From positions 558,001 through 622,000 of the forward strand of contig JAUKTV010000018.1 of NCBI GenBank assembly GCA_030549205.1: a stretch of DNA of 64,000 nt, given 5' to 3'. Below the pieces are notes generated by a model. That model was not told where the DNA came from, did no database searches, and saw only the letters and a list, made by a program, of their open reading frames with translations. The DNA is from Apiosordaria backusii (Eukaryota > Ascomycota > Sordariomycetes > Sordariales > Lasiosphaeriaceae). This document shows positions 30,978 through 43,543 of the stretch, one piece after another; the first letter of the stretch is position 1; every line of letters starts with the position of its first letter. A program made the translations under genes and the position numbers.

Positions 30978-32405
30978 CTAGTTTTGAGGCTCCTCGGCGA
31001 CATAGTGCAGGTACGCTCCCAGTAGCTTGGTGCCCTCAATGTAGTTCCGCTTATCGAGCTTCTCGTTGATAGAATGAGCACCATCCGTCGAGCTGCCCAT
31101 TGGCAACAGGAGCACATTCTTGCCAGTGGCCTGCTCGAAAGTGAGTGTCACCGGAATAGAGCCGCCTTCGCGAGTAAAGTCGGGCTGAACACCCCAGACG
31201 CGCTCGGTAGCTTTGGCGGCGGCTGCAAAGTTCCAGTGCTTGGGGCTAGCCACCCACCAGTTGCCGCAGTGCTGAGGATACACCTTCATCGTGTTCTTGG
31301 AGCCGAGCTTCTTGAAGACGTCCTCAACATACTTGGCCACGCATTCATTGGTCTTCTCAATCTCCATGTTGGGCACCGTCCGGATCGAGAACTTGCCAAT
31401 GACCTTGGCGGGGATGACGGTCTTGGCACCAGGGGCAGAGAAAGCACCTTCGATACCATGGATCGAGAGCGAGGGGTTACGCCAGCGGGCCATGAGCGTC
31501 TTCTTCTTGTCATCAAAGATGGTAGTCTTGCTGCCCAGAGACTCGTGGAGGGTCTCCATGGTGAATGAAATACCGTCGTAGAGCCCGTCCTCCTCGGCGG
31601 TAACGGGAGCGACTTGCTCAGCAATGCCGGGAATCTGGATCTTGCCATCGGTGTCCACGAGCGAGCCCAGAATGCGGACCAAGTCGGTCATGGGCTCCTG
31701 GGCAGTGCCGCCAAAGACACCGCTGTGGAGATCGGCGCCCGGTCCGGAAACTTCGATGCTGTAGTAGTTGCATCCACGAAGGCCGTAGGTCAAGCAAGGG
31801 CGCTCGGTTCCGAGCCAGTAGTTGTCGCTGATGCAGACGGCATCGGCATCGGCAAAGTATTTCTTGGCCTCGGCGTTGATCAAATCGTCCAGACCGTCTG
31901 AACCGTACTCCTCCATGCCCTCAAAGCACATGAGAAGGTTGACGGGGAACTCGATACCGGCGGCCTTGTGCGCCTCGATGGCGTTCAGCCAGCCGAGCAC
32001 GGGACCCTTGTCGTCAGTCGAACCACGCCCCAGCATGCGCCCATCCTCCTTGACAGTCAACTCAAAAGGCTCGGTCTCCCAGCCATCCTCCTTTTCAGCG
32101 GGCTGAACGTCGTAGTGTCCGTAGACGAGAATAGTACGCTTGTTCTTGTCGTTTCCGTAGCGGGCGAGGACGACAGGGGGGAGGTCGAGGTCGGTGCCGT
32201 GCTGCTTGCCCAGAGGTCGAAGCTCGGCCTGAGCACCAAGCTTGTTCAGCTCGTCAGCGAGCCAGTGGCCCATGCGGACGACATCGGGGCGACGGGCGGC
32301 TTCTGACGAGATGGACGGGATAGCAACGGCCTGGCGGAGACGCTCGATGAAGGCATCAGACATGTCGTCCACCTGCTTGAAGTAGCCATCGAGTTGGGGT
32401 GCCAT
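30978..32405 (-). CDS. M20 metallodipeptidase (DUG1/CNDP2-like)
   Basis: From ATG 32405 the protein has 475 residues, matching yeast Dug1 and human CNDP2. Metal ligands and catalytic residues of the M20 family are present: H97 and D99 in LVYGHYDVQP, D132 in GRGSTDDKGP, E165/E166 in FEGMEEYGSD, D194 in CISDNYWLG, and a late His in STDGAHSINEKL. The dimerisation domain contains the usual LHSGVFGG. Dug1-type enzymes cleave Cys-Gly from glutathione breakdown as well as other dipeptides, with Mn or Zn, in the cytosol. The frame is open upstream to an ATG at 32633, which would add a 76-residue R/S/T-rich leader typical of mitochondrial import, and further to an ATG at 32816. Alternative starts could give two locations. 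Confidence 0.93.
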   Translation of the reverse strand: MAPQLDGYFKQVDDMSDAFIERLRQAVAIPSISSEAARRPDVVRMGHWLADELNKLGAQAELRPLGKQHGTDLDLPPVVLARYGNDKNKRTILVYGHYDVQPAEKEDGWETEPFELTVKEDGRMLGRGSTDDKGPVLGWLNAIEAHKAAGIEFPVNLLMCFEGMEEYGSDGLDDLINAEAKKYFADADAVCISDNYWLGTERPCLTYGLRGCNYYSIEVSGPGADLHSGVFGGTAQEPMTDLVRILGSLVDTDGKIQIPGIAEQVAPVTAEEDGLYDGISFTMETLHESLGSKTTIFDDKKKTLMARWRNPSLSIHGIEGAFSAPGAKTVIPAKVIGKFSIRTVPNMEIEKTNECVAKYVEDVFKKLGSKNTMKVYPQHCGNWWVASPKHWNFAAAAKATERVWGVQPDFTREGGSIPVTLTFEQATGKNVLLLPMGSSTDGAHSINEKLDKRNYIEGTKLLGAYLHYVAEEPQN

Positions 32406-32633
32406 TTTTCTTGCTTGGTGGTTGCGGATAGCTTCGGTTAGATACGGCCGGGAGCTCTGAAGCTGAGGTTTGGTTTGTGTGCGAGACACGATGTTTGAGT
32501 AAGATGGGCGGGTGGTAAACTTGCGGGAGGTGGGAGAGGCGGTGCAAAGTCGAAATGGCCTCGTCAACAAATGATAACGAGGGGCGCTCGACGAGATCAA
32601 GCTGACTGATAGAGAGAGGGGTGTGCGGGGCAT

Positions 32634-33895
32634 GACGGATGAGAAAAAGCCGGAGGTGTTGAACCACTTTTGTTTGGGTCGGTGCTGCCATCTTCCATCA
32701 AGCTTCCAGAGCCCCGCACCCCATAGTGCCCACACAACCTGGTCCAAGGCGCTAACCTGTTCTGGAAGTTCACAACTCCTCTTCCTCTTCACCACCTCAC
32801 CTATCGGCTTAGACATCCGAACTGGGGGCTGAAAAACTTCTGGATTTCATCCGGAGCAATTGAAAGCATTTTTACACTTAAGTTCTGAAAGACAGCCCGA
32901 AACTTCAGGACTACCTCGAGGCTTGAGATGAAGCACATCTGGTAAGGCTCGGAGCTCTTTGCGATGTCCCAAGCCTCCCCTTGCAAGGGACTGGTCAGGT
33001 TCACCGCAAACGGCAACAAAGACACCCACTATGAACTGCATCTCGGGGTTTCAAAATGTGGGACATTTCTATCGTTACCAAAAAAATCGAAATCCGCGTC
33101 ATTTGGATCAGCTCTGATGATAGGGAAACGCGTTTTGCAGCAGCCTGCACCATTCCCCAACACATCCTTGCTGGGAGTCTCCTTCAGCCCATGGCTTGGC
33201 GTTCGGCTCGAACTGGCGACTCTTTTAGGTCCCCAGACTTGGGCTTCCAACAGGTTCTTATGCGTCCATCACTCGAATCGACATTTCCTTCGAATCCACC
33301 ATCATCGACAGATTGTTTGACGCCCTCATTGAGTTTTCACCAATGACAGTCGTGGCCGCGCTCCAGTTACACGCTGTGAGGCTCATCGCCAAAGGCGCTC
33401 ACTGGTCCCTACGCCGCAAAAACATGGCGCGATTAACCGCGCATGATCCTTCGCGCAATCCTGAACCGCGAACATGGCGGTGTGTTGGCTCATATTAGTG
33501 ACATTTTCCCTCAGCCGTTGCCCATGCCAGATGAAAGCATGCGGATCTAGAGCTGCGGCCTTCTTCGCCAGCTACCTTATGTAGAGGGCAGGCTGGACCC
33601 CTAAAGACTGCTTCGTGATAGAGGCGTTGCACCACAAGGTTGGGACATTTGGCCTGCGAGTTCACGGCGGTACGAACAGCCGCTAGACCCAAGTGGCGCT
33701 CCCGGGCGCTTTGGTTTGGGAGTCATGCCCTGATCCCCAACAGTAGACATTGTTGGTGATCTTAGATTGCAAGATATAGGCCTTGTGTTGACCACATGTA
33801 TATGAGGGTAAAATTCCCACTCCAGACACCGGGTTTTCTTTTACGTTGGGACGACATTTCAGCCTTCCTTACTCAATAACATCAGAGGTCTTGCT
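32634..33895. other. Gene-free stretch
   Basis: The first 180 bases may still be leader of the dipeptidase gene. The remainder holds only short frames without motifs before the decayed coiled-coil paralogue. Confidence 0.4.
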
Positions 33896-35913
33896 TTGAT
33901 GCCCTGGCCCTTCTCTCTGATCCCTCAAAATGCCTCGCTCACTACCACCCACTGGCATCACGCCCATTACAACGCCAGTTTAGAGAATTTTGGAGACCAT
34001 AGCTCATCAGATTTACCTCTATGCCACTACAAGCGCGGACACGATCATGTTAGCGTGCCTCATCTGATAGACTCTTCGCGAACGTGTTCCTGCTCCACCT
34101 TGACTTCCCCCGACTCGCTCGACCAGTACGCAACTGCGGGCCCAGTTTCTCATGCGACGGCTCCCGCGACATCTAGCTCAATTGTCGCCGAATATGGCGA
34201 CGACTCCAAGAGCACAACCATTCTCACAGACCGTCTCTATGAGCGACTTTATATCGCTTTCCCCGTTATACTGCTCGCTCCCGATCACATTCTGGTGGTC
34301 CTAAGAAGGGGGAGTACTAAGTTTATATACGAAGTAACAGCGCGCCTCCTATACCGGGGAGTTAACACTTAGGTACTCGGTCACCGTCTGTGCCGCGTAG
34401 AGATCATGTAACCGGCAACCCCAGGACGATGGATGTCAATGAAAAGGTGAACCGCTTTCTTCACTCCATTGTCCAGAGTTCAACATTCAGTGCCACAGAA
34501 GAACTTCTCGCCGAGAACCAAAGCCTTCATCAACGGATTGCTGCTTTGCAACGGACGGAACAGAACTTGCTTAGGCACACTCAAGATCTTTCACGCAGAT
34601 TGACGTCGCGTCAGCAGCTCTACCATAATCGGCGGTAGCATTGGAAGGATGAGCTTTAAAATAGGGAGAGATGCTGTGAGGCCCGTATTAGGGAGTTGGG
34701 GACAAAGCTTATATAATAAGAAAGGGAGATGAAGTTGCTGCGGATCCTTAGCCGGCCAAAAGATATTTCTGCTTAGGGTAAATGTCCAACAAGGACATTA
34801 TATCTTGGTTCCCTGTTATAAGCCAATTTTGGTGGAGCTGGGTCAATAATTACGCTCATCGTGACCCGAAACGAGTTCAATCAGGCCTTTACCCCTTGCA
34901 GTAGCGCGAGTTGTGAGAAGGCATTAAGCAGTTTGTCTATCTGCAAGAAGAATCTAGACTTCGCAATCTTCTACTTCCCAAACATAAAGATTTGGACCAC
35001 AACCATCTCACATCCTTCTTAAAGGGATATTGGCCCATTTCATTGTTAAAAAGGCGCTGGAATCCCATTCTAGGTTCTTGATGTCATCTCGGCTAACAAA
35101 CTCTTGAAACTTAAGAGTCCGAGTGTTTCCAATTTACCCTCCAGAAAAGAAATGGAGGGCTTGTATCACATCCTGTATAATGGTAAGTTCTTCTTTTTTA
35201 GTTTCTCTATTTGTGGTGCGAGGTTGACATATCTCTTTTCAAGCCCCGTCGGGTCGCGAAAACGCATATCTCTCCTTGCTAGACTGGCCAGAGCTTTCTA
35301 TGGCGGTGGCTTTTCGGCTGATCCAACTGAAAAACCCAAGAGCGAATAAGCCTGACTGCTAGCTGAGTATTGAAAGAGGCACGCCCCGAGACTCAAAGAT
35401 CGATTCCTGAGGGGTACTGCTCGTTTTCTACTCAACGATCGAAACGCCAGCGGGATCGAACATCTGGAAAGAGATCTAGTAGATGAAACTGACGCTGCAC
35501 TGAGGCTCGCCCTGCAGCTCTGGTCCACAAGACAGGATTGCGCCCTGGTGGTCAGGGGTTCAATGACCTTCAATGCCCGGGGATTGGTAGCGCGATGACG
35601 GAGCCGTAGTCTGGGAAGCCAGGGTTTCTTAACAGAAAATCAAGTACTTGTTGTGGTTCAGGGAGCTATCGAGGCTGTTCCAGTACACACAATCATCAGG
35701 CCACGATGCGAGGTAGTCAAGCTATGGTCGAAAGCGGAAGTGGTATACTCATCAATTCGGGAACTCCCGACACCGAGGCAGCAACAAGATCAAGACGATG
35801 ACCCAGGCCCTGTCACTGCGATTCAGGAAGCGGAAAGGGGATTCATGTCGTTGCGATCGTCGTCAGCTGAGGCTCTACTCGGCATGGCCTCGAAATACCT
35901 CATCAAGATTTAA
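33896..35913 (+). pseudogene. Decayed paralogue of the 43.5-kb coiled-coil gene
   Basis: Pieces of the intact protein encoded at 43544-45979 can be read here in the same order and orientation. From 34432 MDVNEKVNRFLHS and ENQSLHQRIAALQRTEQNLL match its coiled-coil part. HWKDEL and RIRELGTKLI follow at about 34636-34720, and YAHRDPKRVQSGLYPLQ at about 34850. EMEGLYHILYNG lies at 35151, and DRFLRGTARFLLNDRNASGI plus EHLERDL at about 35395-35480. VVQGAIEAV is at 35650. The frame is broken by stops (for example TAA at about 34653 and TAG and TGA near 34915) and shifts, and several blocks are missing. It cannot encode the full protein. The copy lies about 9.6 kb upstream of its relative, with the subtilase gene between them. 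Confidence 0.85.
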
Positions 35914-36887
35914 GCTGCCTCCGACATTTCTGAGGCAAACCTCTGCCCAGGAAAGCCAAAGACGAATGAGAGTATAAGAATCAAACCGCTGTCCGAAGTG
36001 CCGATTTCATTTTATGGCGCATATCAGCGCGTACCCAAATTAAATTGGCTGGGAGACAAAGCTCGATAAGTGGCCCCAAGGGAAAGCGCGTTGTCGAGGT
36101 TGTTTCGTCTGGCAACAATTTGGTAGAGCGATAATACGGGCGAGCTTTGTACAGCTGGTTGGTCACCTTAGTATACCTTAGGTAAGGTCCTAGAATGATT
36201 GACGTCAACGGATCTGTTTTCAGCGTTGGCGCTTTTAAGTTCGGTCCTCTCGGTATCAGGTAAGGCAATTAACAAAGGTTATTAGTTAACACAACACAAT
36301 GAGCATAATTTATGTTTGTATACCTTCTTTTGTAATGCAAGTTAAAGTTTCCGAGAGGACACATCATGATGCACCGAAGCCACAAGTGGAGTTGCGGCCC
36401 CTTTTTACCCCTATTATTGTTACCCCTGAATCGCTACGCTAAGCCCTTTACAATCACCATGGCAACTTGCGACTTACTCTATGCACGCAACGCATGATTG
36501 AGGGGGGCTTGAACTGTTGTGCCTGGCCTATCTTGATTCCATGGCCAAGCGTACATACTGTCAACGGTTCATTTGATCAGATAGATATTTCGTAACATCA
36601 TCAATTCATTCCGTTCCTTTTACGAAGTGGTGGTTGGCCGATCCACCGCCCCAGAAACCGAGCTACTTTGTACTAGTTTAAAAAGAACAAGAAGAGAAAT
36701 AGCAAACACAAGTAAACACACTCCTCCCTATATACAAAAAGCTTTGGGAGTGCCAGATATCACTGGTTTGTCTAGAATTTCCCGACTAACTCATCGTATC
36801 ATCATCCCCGTCCAATCCTTCCCTGGTGTGTCTCCAGCCACAAATTGAAAGAGGCTGTTGACTTTGCGGTCCAAAAGCGGAAACAAT
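35914..36887. other. Intergenic, 3' flank of subtilase
   Basis: No gene is supported. The region is relatively AT-rich and contains short frames only. Confidence 0.4.
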
Positions 36888-38257
36888 TTAGGCAACGCCG
36901 TTATAGGCGAGCTTGTTGATGGTGCCGCTGGGGACGCTGCTGATGACACCGTTGGTGGCGATGCTGGCGATGTACGAGCAGAGGGCAGCAGGAGTGCGGC
37001 GGCCCTGGAGGGTGAGGAGGTAGGCACCGAGACCGGCAATGTGGGGGCTGGCCATGCTGGTACCGGAGATGGAGCGGGTGGCGGAGGTACCGCCGATCCA
37101 GGTGCTCAGGATGCTGGTACCGGGGGCGAAGATGTCGACAGCGGCGCCGTAGTTGGAGAAGGTAGAGCGGGCATCGTTGCTGGCAGTAGCACCGACAGTG
37201 CAGACGGAAGCCTCGGAAGCAGGGGAGTAGTTGGCAGCGTTGGCGTTATCGTTGCCAGCGGCGACAGCAAGGAAGACACCGGCGCTGACGAGGTTCCTGG
37301 CAGCGGTGTTGATGGAGGCAGAGTAGCCACCGCCGAGAGACATGTTGGCGACAACGCCGTTGGGGCAGTTACGGCTGGGGAAGTTGGTCTGGACATAGTT
37401 GATGCCAGCGACAACACCAGAGCTGTGTGGATAGGGATCAGAAAAAGCCGGGAATCGACAGAAAGATCTCTTTACTTACGTGGAACCAGAGCCGGAGGCG
37501 TCGAGGACCTTGACGGCAATCAGAGTCGTCTTCTTGGCAACACCATGGAGGCGGCCACCAACGGTACCGGCGACGTGGGTGCCGTGGCCGTTTCCGTCAG
37601 TGTTGGAGCTGTCAACGTGGTTGCTGCCCCAGATGGCACGACCCTCGAAGTCCTGGTGAATAGCGTTAGTCACATATCCATACACATTCACATGGAGGCT
37701 GGGGCAGAGGAAGAAAAGCTACATACGGAGTGGGCGGTGTAGATACCAGTGTCGATGATGTACGAGCAGGTACCAGCACCGGCGCTGTCGTCGTAGCGGT
37801 AGGTGGTACCGCCGGGGGTGCGGCTGGAGATGCGAGCAAGACCCCAGGGAGCACCAGTCTGGGAGACGACGGCGTTGACAGTGAAGATAGCCTCCTCCTC
37901 AACATACTCGACCTGAGCTGGTTGTTAGCTTCGAGATGTGCATCATAGAGAATGTTAGGGGGGCTTTCTTACCTCGGGGAGATAGCGGATGGCCTCGAGG
38001 GAAACATCATCAAGGGCACCAGCGAAGCCCTTGAACTTGCCACCCTTGTAGATCTGGTCGGCCTTGTGCTTGCCAAGAACCTTGTTCACAACGGCATCGG
38101 AGGCACCATCCTTGAGCTTGACAATGTACTTGCCAGGAACGACCTTGCCAGCGCGGGCCGAGATGATCGGGGCGCGCTTATCAAGGGGACCGGAGGTAGC
38201 CGGGGCAGCGAGAGCCGCGGGCAAGAGAGCCAGGAGAGCAGCAGCCGAGAAGAGCAT
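36888..38257 (-). CDS. Secreted subtilisin-like protease (proteinase K family)
   Basis: Four exons (38257-37973, 37912-37727, 37652-37480, 37422-36888) give a 392-residue preproenzyme. Introns of 60, 74 and 57 nt have GTAAGA, GTATGT and GTAAGT donors. A signal peptide covers about residues 1-20 (LFSAAALLALLPAALAAPA). An I9 inhibitor propeptide follows (PGKYIVKLKDGASDAVVNKV, ending near EYVEEEAIFTVNA). The catalytic triad is D149 in YIIDTGIYTAHSDFEG, H180 in DGNGHGTHVAGTVGG and S337 in SISGTSMASPHIAG. The oxyanion-hole Asn is in AVAAGNDNANAANYSPAS. Length and order match proteinase K. The enzyme would act outside the cell in protein digestion for nutrition or infection. Codon use is strongly biased toward C/G-ending codons, which suggests high expression. 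Confidence 0.96.
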
Positions 38258-41200
38258 TTTGTCAGAGTTGGACCGGGTAGGAGTTGAGAGATGAGATGAT
38301 GATGTTGAGGATGAGGGTGAGGAAAGAAGAAGACGATCGTGACGGAGAGGATGTGTTGATATTTATGTTTATTGAAACCGTTGGATCCCAAGAAGACGCC
38401 ATCTTTGTGATCTTGACGGGAGACTGACGACCTTCCGGTTTCGATAGCCAGGAGGGCGTGCTGGACGGGCCAAGGATGGGCGTGGGGAGGGCTTCAGGGA
38501 GGCGTTTGGCCCAGCTCTGTGCACACAGAGGCTACTGGCGCGGTTGGGGGAGAGGGGGCCGCGGCGTGGATAGACACAGCAACCAGCGGCTGCGAACAAT
38601 GATGCTGTCGACAAGGGCAGGAGGAGGAAAATCGATACACCTTCCCCCTTCGGTCGCTCAGCCGTCCATGGCTACGCCCAACTACGCCCCGCAGAGGAGA
38701 GCGGGTGCTCCCGTGGTGTAATGAACCAGGTAGCTTGAATTTACCTGTCTATTTGGGGGCAAGCCGATAGCTTTCTCATCGGTGCCAAGTGTGGTTAAGC
38801 CCTCAGACGGATGACTACCTTACGGATCGGGTTTAACTCAAGAAAGTGCCGATCTCGTTGTACCTGGGGTCAAGGCGCCAGTGCCTAACGTCTCGACGAC
38901 GAGTCCCTGCAAGTGAGCCTGGGCATCGATGTAACCGGCTTCGAGAAGCGCTGGATGCAACGGCTGCAGTAAAGAGGAGTCCTGGTATGGGGATAAGATG
39001 GTACCGAGACTAGACTCATGAACTTTTCAGTCTTGCTTTCGACCTTGTCGATATTGACCAAGACATTGTGTCGTTTCGTCCGATGAAATGAACAACAGGA
39101 AGGAGCATGTTGGTAACTCACAAGTCGGTTGGTATCTCCTGATAAGTCGTTGCACTGCATTCAGTACAGAGCATGTGGTAGTATTGAGGCGATCACCTTA
39201 TCTCTCGATGCCACATTGAGATGCTTGAAGGCGTCCTCACATCTTCTAGAAGATGGACAGGCCTGCTTGGTGGCGTTCGTTAGTTTACCAGGTATTCCAG
39301 GGCTGATTTCACAGCTAATAAGTTTGAGGCTGGTTTCCCGTCCCCAATTCCCACTCCTGGACTTTTGGACAAGATACTGCGTAATCATGGTGACTGTGCA
39401 CTTTGTCTCCATGATAAACCGAAGGGATTCGAAAGGCACACTGAGGATTCGGGAGATTCTGGAGTTGGTCATGCACAGCATATCTTAATGTAACCTTGTC
39501 AGGGGTGTCCGCTATGGCGCGATCGCATTGGTCCAGCAACCTGCAACAAACTAGGCTCGACGAGCCCTGATCCGTGCAGGTGAGCGGCAAGGAAGCCGAT
39601 GCCCTCGGGAGTGGCGGCGATGAAAGTGGGCCGTCTGGGGAAATGTGAATGGGACTTGGAAGAGACTGCCATCTACCGATAGGTCCGTGTTCGCGTGCGC
39701 AGTGACCGATGTTTTATCGCACGAGCTGGGCAGGTGGTATCGAAGAACTGAGGTCATTGCTGACTAGTCAACTTGCAAGCCTATGTCTTGGTCATTTGAG
39801 GGCTCCTTGGAGCTCCGAGGTAGTTTTGCTTAGCTATTGAGGACTGGGGTTCTCGACAAGAACAAGTTAGTGCCTTGGTTTTTCCCAGTTGCTAGGTTCT
39901 GTCATTCCAAGTCCCGACTCACAGGAGCTTTGGTGTTTTGGGTAAATTGACGCGGCTCACCTTGGTTCGCCCACATCAGTCTTCGTTTCCAGCCTGAACG
40001 TCGTCCCAAGAGGGGTTAATCCAGGTGGCTTGCGGGTTACCTCTTGGGCGTTCCTGCAGCTGCCAGCAGCAGATTGGAAGAAGAGAGAACCCCCCGCGGG
40101 ACTCATGCAGCCACATTCGCGACATCTCAGACAGCGCGGCTGCCAGAGACAAAGTCAAGTGGAAGGCCAAGAAAGAGTGAAGAGGGGGAGAGTGTGGGGT
40201 GTGGACGACTTGGCGACCAGTGAGCATGTGCTAATCCACTCTCACTCCGCTAACAATCGCCCATGATACCATAGCAGGTGGCATGGATCATTGCCGGTCC
40301 TTATCGTGCTCGCCTGCCATATCGGGTAATTGCCAAGTTCCGCTCACCTGTACCCTGTTCTCAGTTAGTCTGTCGTCCGAATGTAACTGGTCTCACTGGC
40401 TTACAATTTCCGAGGCAGGATGAGGGGATTTCATCAAGGTGTCTCAACTGACTGCTGGCTAGCAGTGATCTGCGCCAGTGCCTTCCAACAGATCTTGTTT
40501 AACTTCCGCATTTAGGACCGCTACCCGATGTTGTGATACCTCCGACCCTACATTACACACATTACAAACATAACAAGCAAGACTAGCTGCGTGATTGCAC
40601 AACAATGCTGATGGAGTGGCTTTCGATAGTTGACCAGCTTAACTGAGGCAACCTGCAGGTTACACGCACCATTGGTCTTGACCCAAGCCACCGCAGCCAT
40701 CTTGTTACAACCTGGGCCCCGCCACACCAGCTTCCTTTTGAAGGTGCAGATGGCATCACTTTTGATAGCTATCAATCGACCTTGCGCTTTCCATGTTCAA
40801 AGTGTTGTGTGGGGGTTCGCCGACCCCAGATCCGAAATTACACCATTGACTTTCTCTAGGCCCAGCGCTGCGCGTTGGCAATCGGGATGGTTGCTGCAGG
40901 ACATATCTAGCTGTTATGACGCCCCTTTAACCAATAAATTACTTCAAATCATACTACAAACATATCCCGATGACCATCCCACAGTGACATTGAATCATGG
41001 CCTTGGTACCTACTTCAGACACACCGTTGCTAATATCGGTAAGGCTGGCTGCAGGTTTGAGTTTTACATCCCATTTTGCCAAGCTGTGATGACACAACTT
41101 GCATTGTATATGAGGCGACCACGGGGAACAACCCGAATAAAGAAGCTACACAGTTAAATCGGAGGACAACGAGGCCTGCATCGTATCACTCCTCTGTTCA

Positions 41201-43543
41201 CTTCGGAAGTGATTGAAAGATTAGGTACCGCTGAGCCATAAGGCTGTCATGTGCACAAAGGCGACTGAGGTACCTGGTATGATTCGCAAAGGCTTATCAT
41301 TGGAAAGTGTGCGCATAGGTAATAAATGCAACAGACAGGCCTGTTATTCTTCCAGCAACCTTATGGGACTACCAAGGAAGCAGAGCCTGAGTAGACAGCG
41401 TGCTTATATAAAAGTCCCCAGTATGTGATACTGTGGGTAGAGAGCAGGGAGTTTGGGATCTCTCAGTCGTTTCTGGAGGCAATGATCGTTATGTTTTCAA
41501 AATAGACAAGAAAGGCAGAAAGAGAGTGAAATGATGTTTTCATTCCGGCCTAGTCCAGGTAGATGTGTGTTTAGGAAGATACATGTAGGGAAGTAATTTG
41601 CTCTACCGAGCTGCCGTAGAAGCAGCCATAAAATAAGATAGGGCTCTAGAGAGCATACCTAGTATCGTGACACCTGTGTAGAACGTACCAGCATCAAACA
41701 ACCGAATGGCAGCTTAAACACCTCTTTGCAAATACACTACCTTCTACCACCATTCCATAGATTTACTAAAACCGGTTTCTAATCAGTGGGTTAATAAAGA
41801 GCCCAGTATCTCTATCTATTTGCTACTAGGAGACAGATGTTACAGAGGTACAGAAATATTCAAACGCATATTTGTCTTAGCTGCAAGTGGGCACGGTCTC
41901 TGTTCAAAAGGCACTTTCCCTTAAAAAGTCAAATATCTATATCATCTGATTCTGACCTCACGCATACCTTAGTAACCAGAATGATTAATATTCTGGTTAC
42001 TGCATAGTCACTCAAAAGGAGACTGGTAGCTAACTAGCTCGATGTAGTCGAGTCCTGACACTGCTTAAAGAGCTATTTACTAGGTTGTAAAGCAAAGCTG
42101 CTCCAAATGGTTGTGATTCCGAAAAGACTAATACCCGGGAATATACTGAATAGGGGTTGATAAGTCACAACAAATGAAGACAAGAAGTGTGGGCGGTTGT
42201 TTATGTGTAGTCACTGGCTCAGGGATTGAGGGATATCTAACTGTATATATATTGCTCGTATCACGGACCAACATTTTAAATAAAGACAATCGACGAACTT
42301 TCTATTTTTCTTTGTTATACTAGTTCCACAACCTAGGGCCACTTCTGGTCCTAATCAGGTCAAGCTTGTATTATTATTGTGACTTTGCAGTGTGTATCAT
42401 CTTTTTCACATCCGCACTTCAACATCGTCTTTGTCCTATGCTTTCCTCTTCGGCCAAGCTGCCTAACTTATAGTTCTGGTGGTTGGTTTGTCGCCTTTCA
42501 GAATGTTATTCGCACTAGTTCAATACCTGGTACTATAAGGGTTTCTGGTTCCGGTTCTCCGTGCCGTGCTGGCACTTGGATCATTATACCCAGTGGTTGA
42601 TCAGTCTGAGGCTTTCTATCTCCGACTTTTGCTAGGGGTCTAGAATCAGCTGAGAACTTTTTCAGTATTTCCTTACGGAAGAATATTAATGCCTTTATAA
42701 TCTTTAGCTTTTAGAGTAATTCTACAGGATGTTTGTGAGGGACGATAGAAGCCCCCTGCATGTTTCAAGCCGCAGGCAGTTACCATACTAGGTACCCATC
42801 AACTTAATGTTTACCTACGATCACCGTTCGGAGCAAGCTGGCTTTACAAACTAGATTCCTTTGACCTTCTCGATGAAGAAATTCCCAGTCTCTAGATAAG
42901 ATAAGACCCGTCAATCCGTGATGACCTGCATTTTGGCAGCTTGGCGTGTCACATTGCAGCCAACAGGAAATGTCTCCGCCAATCATAAGCCCGCAACTCC
43001 GTCACGTCGTGCATTTTTGAATCTTGTTCCAATCAGGTGGGATTCAGCCATCTGCTAAGCGCTGGCGCCAATTTGATAGCTCCTTCGCCGGTAGCGAAAG
43101 TCGAGAGAACTCGAAAAAGACTATTGGGTCCTCAAAGTGCGAGTTGACGGCTGAGGGGCCGTACCAGAGTCTGTTCGTGGAGGAGAATTACCTACCTTGT
43201 AAAGTAATCGATGATGATGAACTAAGAAATAGGCGTCTTTCAAAGCCATCAGTCCCATCACCATAATCACCATAATTGAAGTTCGTAACTTGTCTAGCAT
43301 TTAGCATCAAGGGATGACGGAAAGCCCCGTCGACCCCTGTCATCCTTTGTGGTACGGATCCTGAATTAGGCCGAAACTATATTGCCATGCTGGAACGTGG
43401 GGTCTGACCATCTGTCAGCCCCAGACACCGACTCAAAGCAAGTCCCCCGCATTCAATCCCACAAGGGCACCAACTGTCTGGAACTGCACCCTTACAACTT
43501 TGTACTTCTGAATCTTTTCTCTGTTGGATTGCACTGTCGCGGA
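38258..43543. other. 5.3-kb stretch without a supported gene
   Basis: No frame longer than about 175 codons is present, and none shows a recognised motif. The minus strand at 38880-39780 has several open pieces in different frames with plausible protein composition, which could be a decayed gene of unknown type. From about 41200 to 42800 the sequence is more AT-rich. The first 150 bases are the subtilase promoter. Confidence 0.4.

Noticed and set aside
40630..41157. 175-codon plus-strand frame in the 38-43 kb gap
   Set aside because: It is the longest there but has no motif, and its leucine/proline mix looks random. I could not support it as a gene.
43382..43543. Longer N-terminus for the coiled-coil protein
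   Set aside because: The upstream part of the frame has no ATG start and is absent from the recognisable part of the paralogue, so I start at 43544.
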